From DASQHW01 sp038209365 (GTDB lineage Bacteria; Actinomycetota; Acidimicrobiia; IMCC26256; PALSA-610), in assembly GCA_038209365.1 (NCBI GenBank), contig JBBQXS010000001.1, forward strand, positions 124,001 to 188,000: 64,000 bases of DNA. Reading direction: 5' to 3'. Positions 49,198 through 57,201 of this stretch are shown piece after piece. A program made the translations under genes and the position numbers. The notes beneath the pieces were generated by a model. That model was not told the origin of the DNA, ran no database searches, and was given only the letters and a program-made list of their open reading frames with translations. Numbering within the stretch: the stretch's first letter is position 1; every line of letters starts with the position of its first letter.

Positions 49198-49968
49198 TCA
49201 CCGCGGTGACACACCGGCGCCGCCGTCGACCACCAGGATCTCGCCGGTGAGCCACGAAGCCGCGTCCGAGAGCAGGAACAGCGCGCCGGATGCGATGTCG
49301 TCGGGGACGCCGAGGCGCCCCAACGCGTGCGCACGAGCCATCGCCGGTTCGTTCGGCTCCCACAGCGCACGGGCCATGTCGGTCTTCACGAGGCCTGGTG
49401 CGATTGCATTCACGCGCACTCCGGGGGCGAGCTCCTGCGCCAGCTGGCGGGTGAGGTGGATCAGCGCGGCCTTCGACACGTTGTACGCGCCGATGAACGG
49501 TCCCGGGCGCATCCCGCCCACCGAGACGACGTTTAGCACCGCACCACCGTGCTCTTGCATGTAGCGATGCCAGGCGGCGCGCACGAAGCGCAAGGGTCCG
49601 GCGATGTTCGCGTCGAAGATCTTGGTGACCGCGCCCATGTCGGCGTCCATCAGCGGCCCATACGACGGGTTGATCCCGGCATTGTTCACGATGAGGTCAC
49701 AGCGCCCGAGCTCGTCGAGCATCGTCTCGACGGCCGTGTTCGCGATCGCCGGATCGCCGACCGAGCCCTGCACGGCAACGACGCGCGCACCGAGCTCCGC
49801 GAGCGCATTCGTCGTTTCCGAGAGCTCGTCAGGCTTGCGGGCGACCACGCCGACGTCCGCGCCCGCCGCTGCGCACGCCTCCGCGATTGCCCGGCCGATG
49901 CCCCGAGTCGCGCCCGTGATCAGCGCCGCCTTGCCGTCGAGGCGCAACGCGGTCGCGGGGTCGATCAC
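49198..49968 (-). CDS. Short-chain dehydrogenase/reductase (SDR)
   Basis: 256 aa from GTG 49968. NAD(P)-binding GATRGIGRAIA; ARKPDEL after strand 2 suggests NADP preference. NNAGINPSYGPL, catalytic Ser (NVVSVGG), and YNVSK with the Tyr-x3-Lys pair, then APGLVKTDMAR. Substrate unknown. The GTG overlaps the stop of the GroES-like gene (GTGA). Confidence 0.9.
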   Translation of the reverse strand: MIDPATALRLDGKAALITGATRGIGRAIAEACAAAGADVGVVARKPDELSETTNALAELGARVVAVQGSVGDPAIANTAVETMLDELGRCDLIVNNAGINPSYGPLMDADMGAVTKIFDANIAGPLRFVRAAWHRYMQEHGGAVLNVVSVGGMRPGPFIGAYNVSKAALIHLTRQLAQELAPGVRVNAIAPGLVKTDMARALWEPNEPAMARAHALGRLGVPDDIASGALFLLSDAASWLTGEILVVDGGAGVSPR

Positions 49969-50300
49969 AGGTAGAGGCCCGTGCCGCCCTCGTTGCGGGG
50001 CGAGGCAACCGCGTGCACGTCGCGCTCCCGCAAGATGAGGTATTCCTCGCCCTGGATCTCGACCTCGAAGCCGCTCTCGGGCGAGAACAGCACCGCATCG
50101 TCCGGCTCGACGGTCCGTACCGTCGGCCCCACCGCGACGACGTCGGCCCATACCAACCGGCGCGAGACGTCGGCGGTCGCGGGGATCAGGATCCCCGCCC
50201 GCGACTTCCGCTCCCCGGCTTCCTTCGACGGCACGACGAGAATGCGGTCGGCGATCATGCGGATGGAGTGCTTGTCGTCCCCTGCAGAACCGCTGGGCAT
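49965..50300 (-). CDS. GroES-like (Cpn10) protein
   Basis: 111 aa. MIADRILVVPSKEAGERKSRAGILIPATADVSRRLVWADVVAVG... DDAVLFSPESGFEVEIQGEEYLILRERDVHAV matches the GroES beta-barrel, with a mobile-loop-like AGILIP tripeptide region that contacts GroEL. It has an N-terminal extension of about 14 residues and a C-terminal tail (ASPRNEGGTGLYL), and no groEL is adjacent. It is therefore probably an accessory co-chaperonin-like protein. It is coupled to an SDR gene. Confidence 0.8.
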   Translation of the reverse strand: MPSGSAGDDKHSIRMIADRILVVPSKEAGERKSRAGILIPATADVSRRLVWADVVAVGPTVRTVEPDDAVLFSPESGFEVEIQGEEYLILRERDVHAVASPRNEGGTGLYL

Positions 50301-50309
50301 GCGGCCCTG

Positions 50310-50315
50310 ACCCTA
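50310..50315 (-). promoter_or_regulatory. -10 element (TAGGGT) of the GroES-like gene
   Basis: Predicted +1 at 50303, three bases before ATG 50300. Confidence 0.5.
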
Positions 50316-50348
50316 GCTTCGATACCGGAGCCCCCGAGCGCCGGCGGA

Positions 50349-50354
50349 TAGGGT
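50349..50354 (+). promoter_or_regulatory. -10 element (TAGGGT) of the cupredoxin gene
   Basis: Predicted +1 at 50361, one base before ATG 50362. It is divergent from the identical hexamer at 50310-50315. Confidence 0.55.
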
Positions 50355-50361
50355 CGGCGCC

Positions 50362-50757
50362 ATGTACCGACGCTCGCTGTTGGTCTCCGTCGCGTTGTTG
50401 CTCGCGGCACTGCCCGCGTGCGGTGGGGGCGGGAAGAGCAGCAGCCCGCCGTGTCCGCCCAAGGCCGACTCGCGTGCCGCGGTGACCGGTGCGGTCACCG
50501 TCTGCGCGCTGGACCCCGCGTCGTTCGACGTCAAGACGATCACGACGCCGGCGGGCGCGCTCTCGGTGACGCTGATCAACAAGGGTTCACAACCCCACAC
50601 CTTCAAGGTCGACGGCACCGATTTCGAGCTGAAGACGCCGAGTCACAACGACGTCAAGACCGGCAGCGTCACGCTCACGTCCGGTTCCCACAAGTTCTTC
50701 TGCACGATCCCGGGTCATGAAGCAGCGGGGATGAAGGGCACGATCGTCGTCTCATGA
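50362..50757 (+). CDS. Cupredoxin-domain lipoprotein
   Basis: 131 aa. Signal peptide with lipobox LPAC (lipidated Cys at about 20), a Gly/Ser spacer, then a plastocyanin-like domain: TTPAGALSVTLINKGSQPHTFKVDG and HKFFCTIPGHEAAGMKGTIVV. The type 1 copper ligands His (QPHTF), Cys, His (CTIPGH) and Met (AAGM) are all present. It is probably an outer-face electron carrier or copper chaperone. It lies next to ctaB, so a link to cytochrome oxidase is likely. Confidence 0.92.
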   Translation: MYRRSLLVSVALLLAALPACGGGGKSSSPPCPPKADSRAAVTGAVTVCALDPASFDVKTITTPAGALSVTLINKGSQPHTFKVDGTDFELKTPSHNDVKTGSVTLTSGSHKFFCTIPGHEAAGMKGTIVVS

Positions 50758-50771
50758 GCCACCTCCCCGGG

Positions 50772-50777
50772 TAGATT
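50772..50777 (+). promoter_or_regulatory. -10 element (TAGATT) of ctaB
   Basis: Predicted +1 at 50784, five bases before ATG 50789. Confidence 0.45.
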
Positions 50778-50788
50778 CGCCCTACCGC

Positions 50789-51694
50789 ATGCTCCAGCCC
50801 GCCCTTCGCCTCGACGGCGCGCACCGACCCTTCGGCGCGACGCTCGGTTCCTATGTGCGCCTGACGAAACCACGCGTCATCGAGCTGTTTCTCGTCACCG
50901 CGGTCCCGCCCATGGTGCTCGCGCACGGCGGGATCCCGTCGCTGTGGCTCGTCCTCACCGTGGTGGTCGGCGGCGCCCTCGCGGCAGGCGGGGCCAACAC
51001 CATCAACTGCTGGATCGAGCGCGACCGCGACCAGCTCATGCGCCGTACACACGGCCGCCCGCTGCCACAGGGTGAGATCGTCCCGTCTCACGCGTTGACG
51101 TTCGGCATCGCGCTCAACGTCGTGGCGTTCGTGCTCCTCGCGACCCGCGCCAATCTGCTCGCGGCGTCTCTGACCATTGCCGCGACGCTGTTCTACGTCT
51201 TCGTCTACACGCTGTGGCTCAAGCCGCGCACGACCCAGAACATCGTGATCGGCGGTGCCGCCGGCGCCGTGCCTGCCCTCGTCGGTTGGGCGGCGGTGCG
51301 CAACGACCTGGCGTGGCCCGCGTGGTTGTTGTTCGCCGTCGTGTTCTTCTGGACGCCTGCGCATTTCTGGGCTCTCGCCATGAAATACCGGGACGACTAC
51401 GAGGCCGCGGGCATCCCGATGCTGCCCGTCGTGCGGGGCGTCCACGTGACGACCCGGCAGATCGCCGCGTACGCGATGGTGACGGTGTCGGTGACATTCG
51501 CGCTGACGCTCACCGGTGACGTCGGGCAGCTCTACGCCATCGCCGTCTTCGTGCTCGGCGCGCTGTTCGTGACGCGCGCGCTCGCGCTCGTGCGCGACCC
51601 CACACCGCAGCGCGCGATCCGGTTCTTCGGGTGGTCGAACGTGTACCTCATGTTGGTGTTCGTCGCCGTTGCCGTCGACGCCCTCGTCTCCTGA
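50789..51694 (+). CDS. ctaB: Protoheme IX farnesyltransferase (heme O synthase)
   Basis: 301 aa UbiA-type membrane prenyltransferase making heme O from heme B. RLTKPRVIELFLVTAVPPMVLA is the N-terminal hallmark. The first Asp-rich motif is NCWIERDRDQLMRRTHGRPLP. YTLWLKPRTTQNIVIGGAAGAVPALVGWAAV and FFWTPAHFWALAMKYRDDYEAAGIPMLP carry the second motif. About nine membrane helices. With ctaA at 62036-62974 it completes heme A synthesis. Confidence 0.96.
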   Translation: MLQPALRLDGAHRPFGATLGSYVRLTKPRVIELFLVTAVPPMVLAHGGIPSLWLVLTVVVGGALAAGGANTINCWIERDRDQLMRRTHGRPLPQGEIVPSHALTFGIALNVVAFVLLATRANLLAASLTIAATLFYVFVYTLWLKPRTTQNIVIGGAAGAVPALVGWAAVRNDLAWPAWLLFAVVFFWTPAHFWALAMKYRDDYEAAGIPMLPVVRGVHVTTRQIAAYAMVTVSVTFALTLTGDVGQLYAIAVFVLGALFVTRALALVRDPTPQRAIRFFGWSNVYLMLVFVAVAVDALVS

Positions 51695-51707
51695 ACCCGA
51701 ACGGGGC

Positions 51708-52289
51708 GTGTCGCGCGCCCGGCTCGTCGCGCTGCTCGCGGTGTCCATCGCGGTACCTGCCGGACTGCTCGCCTTCATCCTCCTGCGGGACTCGGGTGAG
51801 ACGCACGAGGGCGCGGGCAACACGACCCCGATCACCGACATCGCGCCGTTCGATCGCACCAAGGCACGCGTCGGCCACCTCGCCCCCGACTTTCAGCTCC
51901 CCGCCGTCGACGGCAACGTCGTGCGGCTGTCGCAGTTCCGGGGCCGTGCCGTGGTGCTGACGTTCTTCGCGTCCTGGTGTCATCCATGCGAGGAGGAGCT
52001 CCCGGTGCTCGAAGCCGTACAGCGCGAGGAAGGCAACCGCGTCGCCGTGGTCGCGGTGAACTATCAGGACTTCCCCGATGACTCTCGCCGTTTCGTCGAG
52101 CGGCTGAAGATCACTTACCCGGCGTTGCTCCAAGACGCGGCCGACAACCCCGTCGCCGCGCGCTACGGCGTGCACGGCATCCCCGTCACGTTCTTCATCG
52201 ACGCCCGCGGCAACGTCGCGACCGAGCCGCTCTTCGGTGAGGGCAGCCGGAAGGCGCTGCAAGCCGGCCTGGACGAGTTGCTCGGCTGA
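51708..52289 (+). CDS. TlpA/ResA-like membrane-anchored thioredoxin
   Basis: 193 aa from GTG 51708. One N-terminal membrane anchor (LVALLAVSIAVPAGLLAFILL) precedes a thioredoxin fold: ARVGHLAPDFQLPAVDGNVVRLSQFRGRAVVLTFFASWCHPCEEELPVLEAV. The active site is WCHPC, and the cis-Pro is in YGVHGIPVTFFIDARG. It reduces disulfides outside the membrane, for example in cytochrome c or copper-site assembly. An upstream TTG at 51669 would overlap ctaB by 26 bases. Confidence 0.9.
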   Translation: MSRARLVALLAVSIAVPAGLLAFILLRDSGETHEGAGNTTPITDIAPFDRTKARVGHLAPDFQLPAVDGNVVRLSQFRGRAVVLTFFASWCHPCEEELPVLEAVQREEGNRVAVVAVNYQDFPDDSRRFVERLKITYPALLQDAADNPVAARYGVHGIPVTFFIDARGNVATEPLFGEGSRKALQAGLDELLG

Positions 52290-52308
52290 GTCCCGGCACA
52301 ATGGGCCG

Positions 52309-53085
52309 ATGACGTGGTTCCGACGCAAGCGTGCGCGTCTCGAGGAGCCTTTTCCCGAGGAGTGGCGCGCGATCCTCGACGCCAACGTCGTCCACTGGTC
52401 ATACGTGACCGCCGACGAGCGGGAGCACCTCGAAGACACGATCCTCTGGCTCATCGTGGACAAACACTGGGAAGCCGCGCGCGGTTTCTTGCTCACCGAC
52501 GAGATACGCGTGACGATCGCGGCGCAGGCCGCACTCTTGGTGCTGGGCTTCGACGAAGATCCTTACGTGAACGTCGGCACGATCATCGTGTACCCGACGA
52601 CGATGACCTTCACCGGTCCGCGCGGCGGCACGATTCCCGGGACCGTCGTGGACTCGCCGCTGCACGCGCTCGGCGTCGCACACTATGACGGGCCGCTGAT
52701 CATCGCGTGGGACGAGGCGCTCGCGTGCGCCCGGCATCCCGAGCGGGGCCACAACGTCGTGTATCACGAGTTCGCGCACAAGCTCGACATGCTCGACGGG
52801 GTGATCGACGGCACGCCGCCGCTCCCGACCCGGGAGGCGATGCAACGCTGGATCGAGGTGTGCACCGCCGAATACGAGTCGCTGCAGCGCGGTGAGGCCG
52901 ACCCGCTCCTCGGGAGCTACGCGGGCGTCGACCCGGCCGAGTTCTTCGCGGTGACCACCGAACTGTTCTTCGATCTCCCGGTCGAGCTCGAAGCGGCAAA
53001 GCCGGCGCTGTACGGCGTGCTACGCGACTTCTACCGCCAGGATCCCGCGCGGCGGGTCCGTGACTACTCCTCCCAGCGGAAGTAG
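52309..53085 (+). CDS. mtfA: Zinc-dependent peptidase, MtfA family
   Basis: 258 aa. The zinc-binding gluzincin motif VVYHEFAHKLDMLDG (HExxH) is followed about 70 residues later by PAEFFAVTTELFFD, whose Glu is the third ligand. ARGFLLTDEIRVTIAAQAALLVLGF and GLAHYDGPLIIAWDEAL-like blocks are diagnostic of MtfA (E. coli YeeI), which binds Mlc and has aminopeptidase activity. CACAAT lies 7 bases before the ATG, so it may be leaderless. The 3' end overlaps the convergent ABC permease by 22 bases. Confidence 0.9.
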   Translation: MTWFRRKRARLEEPFPEEWRAILDANVVHWSYVTADEREHLEDTILWLIVDKHWEAARGFLLTDEIRVTIAAQAALLVLGFDEDPYVNVGTIIVYPTTMTFTGPRGGTIPGTVVDSPLHALGVAHYDGPLIIAWDEALACARHPERGHNVVYHEFAHKLDMLDGVIDGTPPLPTREAMQRWIEVCTAEYESLQRGEADPLLGSYAGVDPAEFFAVTTELFFDLPVELEAAKPALYGVLRDFYRQDPARRVRDYSSQRK

Positions 53086-53792
53086 CGCGCCGCGAGCAGT
53101 GGCGCGGCGATCGCCCACGCGACGAGCACGACCAGCTCGCCCACGGGGAAGGCGCGGGACGCGAGCACTGCGCGCACCGTCTCCGACAATGCGGCCGCCG
53201 GCAGCAGCTTGGCGAAATCCTGTATCGCGGCCGGCAGGTTCGACAGCGGATACGCCATGCCGCCGAGGAACAGCAGCACGAGGAACAAGGCGTTGGCGGC
53301 CGCGAGGTTGGCCTCGGCGCGTAGCGTCCCGGCCATCAGCATGCCGATGCCGGCGAACGCGACCGTGCCGAGCAGCAAGAGACCGGCCGCCGGCACGATC
53401 CCGGCCGGAACGTCCCAACCGATCAGCGCGCCGACCAGGACGACGAGGAGCACCTGGACGAGCTCGATGGCGAGCACCGTCGCGGTCTTCGCCATCAGCA
53501 AGCCGCCGCGCGACAGCGGGGTCGTGCCGAGCCGCTTGAGCACGCCGTACCGCCGCTCGAACCCGGTGGCGATGCCGAGCGACACCATCGCGGCGGCCAT
53601 GACCGACAGCGAGAGCACACCGGGGACGAGGAAGTCCACGGGGTCGGCGAAGTCGGTCGCGATCGTGTCGACTTTTGCGAAGAACACGAGGATGCCGAGC
53701 GGGATCGCGAGCGTGACCATCATGTTCTCGCCCCGACGCAACTGCAGTGTCGTCTCCGCCCGCGCCTGTGCGAACAGCGCCCGGCGCCTCAC
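53064..53792 (-). CDS. ABC-2 type exporter permease
   Basis: 242 aa from GTG 53792. Six hydrophobic segments, with the typical ABC-2 cytosolic coupling region TGFERRYGVLKRLGTTPLSR and the gap LFLGGMAYPLSNLP before the last helices. Ends ARYFRWEE. It pairs with the ATP-binding protein just upstream (GTGA overlap). The cargo is unknown; homologues export drugs or lipids. Fits as one half of a DrrAB-like pump. Confidence 0.9.
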   Translation of the reverse strand: MRRRALFAQARAETTLQLRRGENMMVTLAIPLGILVFFAKVDTIATDFADPVDFLVPGVLSLSVMAAAMVSLGIATGFERRYGVLKRLGTTPLSRGGLLMAKTATVLAIELVQVLLVVLVGALIGWDVPAGIVPAAGLLLLGTVAFAGIGMLMAGTLRAEANLAAANALFLVLLFLGGMAYPLSNLPAAIQDFAKLLPAAALSETVRAVLASRAFPVGELVVLVAWAIAAPLLAARYFRWEE

Positions 53793-54727
53793 GAGCGTTC
53801 CTCGGCCGTGATCTGCAGGAACACTTCCTCCAGGGAACGTTTGCCCGATTGCAGCGCTACGAGCGTGACGTCGTGATCCCGCAGGAAGCATGCGAGGTCG
53901 GCGACACGCGCCGGGGTGCCGGCCGCCCGGACGAGATACTCGCCTGCTCGATCCTCGACGACGTCCTCGGGATCGACCTCGAGCGCTCTGGCGAGGCCGG
54001 TCGTGTCGATGCCCGCCGCGGCCGCGAACCAGATCTCGTCGGCGGCGGCATAACGCGTGAGCTCGGCCGGGGATCCGAGCGCCGCGAGCTTGCCGCCCGC
54101 GATGATCGCGACGCGGTCGCACAGCTGCTCGGCCTCGTCCATTGCGTGCGTCGTGAGGAGCACGGTCACGCCGCGCGCGCGGAGATCGCGCACGAGCCGC
54201 CATGTCGTGGCTCGCGCGTGAGGATCCATTCCCGCGGTCGGTTCGTCGAGGAACAGCACCTGGGGCTTGCCGACGAGGGCGCACGCAAGGCTCAGCCGCT
54301 GCGCCTGACCGCCGGACAATCGTCGCACCGGTGTGGCAGCCGCCTCGCGCAGGCCGACGAGGTCGAGCAGCGCGTCCGGGTCCTCGGGATCGTCGTAGTA
54401 GGCGGCGAACAGCCGCAGCAGCTCGAGAGGCTTGAGGCCCGGGTAGAGGCCGCCTTCCTGCAGCATCACCCCGATGCGTGGCTTGAGCGCGCGCCCTTGT
54501 CGGATCGGGTCGAGGCCGAGCACACGTACCGTGCCGGCGTCGGGGGTGCGATATCCCTCGAGGATCTCCACGGTCGTCGTCTTGCCGGCGCCGTTCGGGC
54601 CCAGCAGCCCGAACACCTCGCCCCGTCCGACGTCGAAGGAGAGCCCGTCGACCGCGTGGGTCGCGCCGTAGTGCTTCTCGAGTCCGGCGACATGGATGGC
54701 GAGGCTCTCGTCCTCCGCGCGCTCCAT
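53789..54727 (-). CDS. ABC transporter ATP-binding protein (DrrA-like)
   Basis: 312 aa from ATG 54727. Walker A GPNGAGKTTTVEIL, signature VRRLSGGQAQRLSLACALVGKPQVLFLDEPTAGMDPHARATTWRLVRDL with Walker B and D-loop, then the H-loop (LLTTHAMDEAEQLCDRV). The C-terminal DUF4162-like extension (LARALEVDPEDVVEDRAGEYLVRAAG) is as in DrrA-type exporters. It starts 3 bases after the stop of the prenyl diphosphate synthase gene. Confidence 0.94.
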   Translation of the reverse strand: MERAEDESLAIHVAGLEKHYGATHAVDGLSFDVGRGEVFGLLGPNGAGKTTTVEILEGYRTPDAGTVRVLGLDPIRQGRALKPRIGVMLQEGGLYPGLKPLELLRLFAAYYDDPEDPDALLDLVGLREAAATPVRRLSGGQAQRLSLACALVGKPQVLFLDEPTAGMDPHARATTWRLVRDLRARGVTVLLTTHAMDEAEQLCDRVAIIAGGKLAALGSPAELTRYAAADEIWFAAAAGIDTTGLARALEVDPEDVVEDRAGEYLVRAAGTPARVADLACFLRDHDVTLVALQSGKRSLEEVFLQITAEERS

Positions 54728-54729
54728 CG

Positions 54730-55803
54730 CTACCGATCCCGCCAGGCGACGTAGACCGCGAGATCGTCGAGCCAATCACATGCCTCACCGGCCAACGGCG
54801 CGTCGGCAATGGCCCTGCGAGCGGTCGTCACCAACCGGCCGATCTCGGTTTCGATCTCGTCGAGTGCACCCGTGCGCACGAAGACGTCCTGCAGCGCGTG
54901 CACGTCGTCCAGACAGAGATCCATCGCGCCGAGGCGCGCCAGCACGTCCCCGTCGGCCGCGGTCGCGCGGGCGAACGCCGACGCGACGAGCGGTGTCGGC
55001 TTGCCCTCGCGCAAGTCGTCGCCGACCGGCTTGCCGGTGACCTCGGCGTCGCCGAACGCGCCGAGCACGTCGTCGCGGAGCTGGAACGCGCGCCCGAGCG
55101 GCAACCCGATGGCGGAGAGCGCGGGCGCGAGCGCGTCGCGCCGGCCCGCGAGCGCCGCGCCGAGATGCAGCGGCCGCTCGACCGTGTACTTGCCCGATTT
55201 GAACGTCGCGATGCGGTGCGCGAGCGCGCGCTCGGTGTTCGCGGCGGCGGTGCCCATGAGGTCCAGCGATTGGCCGACACAGAGCTCGATACGGAGCTCG
55301 TCGTAGACCTCCTGCGCGGCGGACGGCGCGTTCCGCATGAGCACGTCGGCGTAGACGATCGCGAAGTCACCGACGAGGATCGCCATACCCTCGCCGAAGC
55401 GCCGCGCTTCACCGCGCCAGGCCGCCTGCGCGTGACGGCGGACGAAATGTCGGTGCACGGCATCGTGGCCGCGGCGCGTCTCGGACCCGTCCATCACGTC
55501 GTCGTGCACGAGCGCGAACGTGTGCACGAGCTCGAGTGCGGCAGCCGCGTCGGCGGCGACGCGATCTTCCGGATCGCCACCCGCACCGACGTACGCGCAA
55601 TGACAGAACGCGGGCCGGAGGCGCTTGCCGCCCGCGTCGATGAAGCTGCGAAGCTCCTCGATCGGTTCGGCGAGGGCGAGGTCGACCGCCCGCCACCGCA
55701 CGAGCTCGGCCTCGAGCAGGGCCGCGAGCCGCGCCTCGACGCGAGTCGCGACCGGGAGGAGCGACGCGGGAAACACTGCTTCCTGCCGCCCCGTCTGCGT
55801 CAT
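54730..55803 (-). CDS. Polyprenyl (geranylgeranyl-type) diphosphate synthase
   Basis: 357 aa trans-isoprenyl diphosphate synthase. GGKRLRP binds IPP, the first Asp-rich motif is HDDVMDGSETRRG (Asp101), and the second is QLRDDVLGAFGD. FKSGKYTVERPLHLGAAL is conserved. Small residues just before the first DDxxD (FALVHDD) favour a long product, C20 or more. The ATG at 55803 lies on the +1 of a leaderless promoter. It is followed by an ABC exporter pair. Confidence 0.93.
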   Translation of the reverse strand: MTQTGRQEAVFPASLLPVATRVEARLAALLEAELVRWRAVDLALAEPIEELRSFIDAGGKRLRPAFCHCAYVGAGGDPEDRVAADAAAALELVHTFALVHDDVMDGSETRRGHDAVHRHFVRRHAQAAWRGEARRFGEGMAILVGDFAIVYADVLMRNAPSAAQEVYDELRIELCVGQSLDLMGTAAANTERALAHRIATFKSGKYTVERPLHLGAALAGRRDALAPALSAIGLPLGRAFQLRDDVLGAFGDAEVTGKPVGDDLREGKPTPLVASAFARATAADGDVLARLGAMDLCLDDVHALQDVFVRTGALDEIETEIGRLVTTARRAIADAPLAGEACDWLDDLAVYVAWRDR

Positions 55804-55809
55804 GATTCG

Positions 55810-55815
55810 AACGTA
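55810..55815 (-). promoter_or_regulatory. -10 element (TACGTT) of the prenyl diphosphate synthase/ABC operon
   Basis: TACGTT ends 7 bases before ATG 55803, so +1 equals the A of ATG. Confidence 0.6.
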
Positions 55816-55941
55816 GTCGGATGCCGCGGTGAGCGAGGCAACGGAGTCGCGAAGCGAGCACGTCGGGTCCCCCGGGGCTGGGCGAGCGCGACCACGAAGG
55901 AAGGCTAGGCGGCTTCACCGGGCCGAGCCGGACGTCGGCCG

Positions 55942-55947
55942 TAGCCT
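55942..55947 (+). promoter_or_regulatory. -10 element (TAGCCT) of the SCP2-like gene
   Basis: Ends 7 bases before GTG 55954, the exact leaderless spacing. Confidence 0.6.
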
Positions 55948-55953
55948 GGCCGC

Positions 55954-56376
55954 GTGCCCGAGTACCTGTCCGACGCATGGGTCGCCGCGCTCGACGGCGC
56001 ATTACAGGCTTCGGCCTCCGTCGCGGCGGTCGCGCCATTGGTGATCGAGCAGGTCGTCCGCGACGTGCCCGGGCACGGGGAGGTGCGCTATCGGGTCTGG
56101 ATCGATGCCCGGGGCGGCCACGCGGGCCCCACTGCGACGGGTGACGCGCGCGACGCGCCACCCGACATCCGGCTCAGCACCGATTACGGCACCGCGACCG
56201 CGATCGCGCGCGGGAGCGAGAACGCGCAGACCGCGCTCGCCCGCGGCCGGCTGCAGCTCGGCGGGACCGTCGACGTCCTGAGCCGGCACGCCGACGCCCT
56301 GGCCGCGCTCGGTGACGCGACTGCGGAACTGCGGGCGACGACGACCTACGGAGCCGGTGCGGATGAATCGCCGTAG
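55954..56376 (+). CDS. SCP2/sterol-carrier-like domain protein (140 aa)
   Basis: PEYLSDAWVAALDGALQ... VIEQVVRDVPGHGEVRYRVWIDARGG...PDIRLSTDYGTATAIARGSENAQTALARGRLQLGGTVDVLSRHADALAALG. The DYGTA...IA.G...AQ.A...G...G segment and final helix are typical of the SCP-2-like fold, a hydrophobic ligand-binding pocket. It is a short stand-alone version. The TAG stop codon is also the start of the next gene's -10 element. Confidence 0.78.
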   Translation: MPEYLSDAWVAALDGALQASASVAAVAPLVIEQVVRDVPGHGEVRYRVWIDARGGHAGPTATGDARDAPPDIRLSTDYGTATAIARGSENAQTALARGRLQLGGTVDVLSRHADALAALGDATAELRATTTYGAGADESP

Positions 56377-56379
56377 GAT
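56374..56379 (+). promoter_or_regulatory. -10 element (TAGGAT) of the 266-aa gene
   Basis: Ends 7 bases before ATG 56386. Its TAG is the stop codon of the SCP2-like gene, the same arrangement as at pafB. Confidence 0.6.
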
Positions 56380-56385
56380 CCGCGC

Positions 56386-57186
56386 ATGTGGGGTGAGGTG
56401 ACACCCGCCGAGCGCCTGCGCGCCGTCACGCGTCGGAGCGTCGACGACGACCGGCTCGCAGCCGAGGCCGCCGATGCGCTGGGCGGGTTCGCGGACGAGC
56501 CGGCATCGCTGGTCGTGGCATGCCGGCGCGTGCTCGCGCATCATCGGACGCACGGACCGTTGTGGTGGGTCTGCGCGCGAATACTCGCCGCGGCGGAGCC
56601 GGCAAACGCAGCAGGCATCGCCGTGCGGGAGCTGGAAGCCGACCGCACCGGCGAGCGACTCGGCGCGACGCTGCCGCTTCTCGACGACGGCGAGGTCGTG
56701 GTCACGATCGGCTGGCCCGAGGCGGTCGACGAGGCGTTGATCGAGCGATTCGACATCGAAGCCGTTGCGGTTCGAGTGGCCGGCATCGATCCGACCCGCG
56801 CGTTGCGACGGCGGCGCAGCGATCACGGCGTGCGCGTCGTCAACCCGTGGGACCCCACGCTCGGTCGCGTCGCGCGTCTCCTCGTGCAGGCCTCGGCGAT
56901 CGGACCGGAGCAGGCGCTCGTGCCCCTGGGGACCGCGGATGCGCTGACGACCATCGGCGGCGACGCGGCCGAGGTGTGGCTGGTCGGCGGCGTCGGACGG
57001 GTGCTGCCGGGCCGTCTGTACGACATGGCCGCGGCGTCCGCATCCGACGACGACCTGGAGGAGATCTCCCTGCAGCGGTTCGATCGCCTCGCCGGGCCTC
57101 GCGGCGTCGAGCGGACCGCCGATGCCGCCGCCCGTGTCGACTGCCCCGTCGTCCCCGAGCTCCTCCGCCCGCTCGGCGACGGCTAA
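56386..57186 (+). CDS. Conserved hypothetical protein (266 aa)
   Basis: Not recognised by motif. The N-terminal helical part (PAERLRAVTRRSVDDDRLAAEAADALGGFADEPASLVVACRRVLAHHRTHGPLWWVCARIL) is followed by an alpha/beta part with VVTIGWPEAVDEALIERFDIEAVAVRV, ALVPLGTADALTTIGGDAAEVWLVGGVGRVLPGRLYDMAAAS. The latter faintly resembles the eIF2B/ribose-bisphosphate isomerase-like fold, with its 'GaD.vl.dG.v.nk.Gt' loop; a weak, unverified likeness. Leaderless start exactly at +1. Confidence 0.6.
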   Translation: MWGEVTPAERLRAVTRRSVDDDRLAAEAADALGGFADEPASLVVACRRVLAHHRTHGPLWWVCARILAAAEPANAAGIAVRELEADRTGERLGATLPLLDDGEVVVTIGWPEAVDEALIERFDIEAVAVRVAGIDPTRALRRRRSDHGVRVVNPWDPTLGRVARLLVQASAIGPEQALVPLGTADALTTIGGDAAEVWLVGGVGRVLPGRLYDMAAASASDDDLEEISLQRFDRLAGPRGVERTADAAARVDCPVVPELLRPLGDG

Positions 57187-57201
57187 CGGCGCCGCGCCGC
57201 C

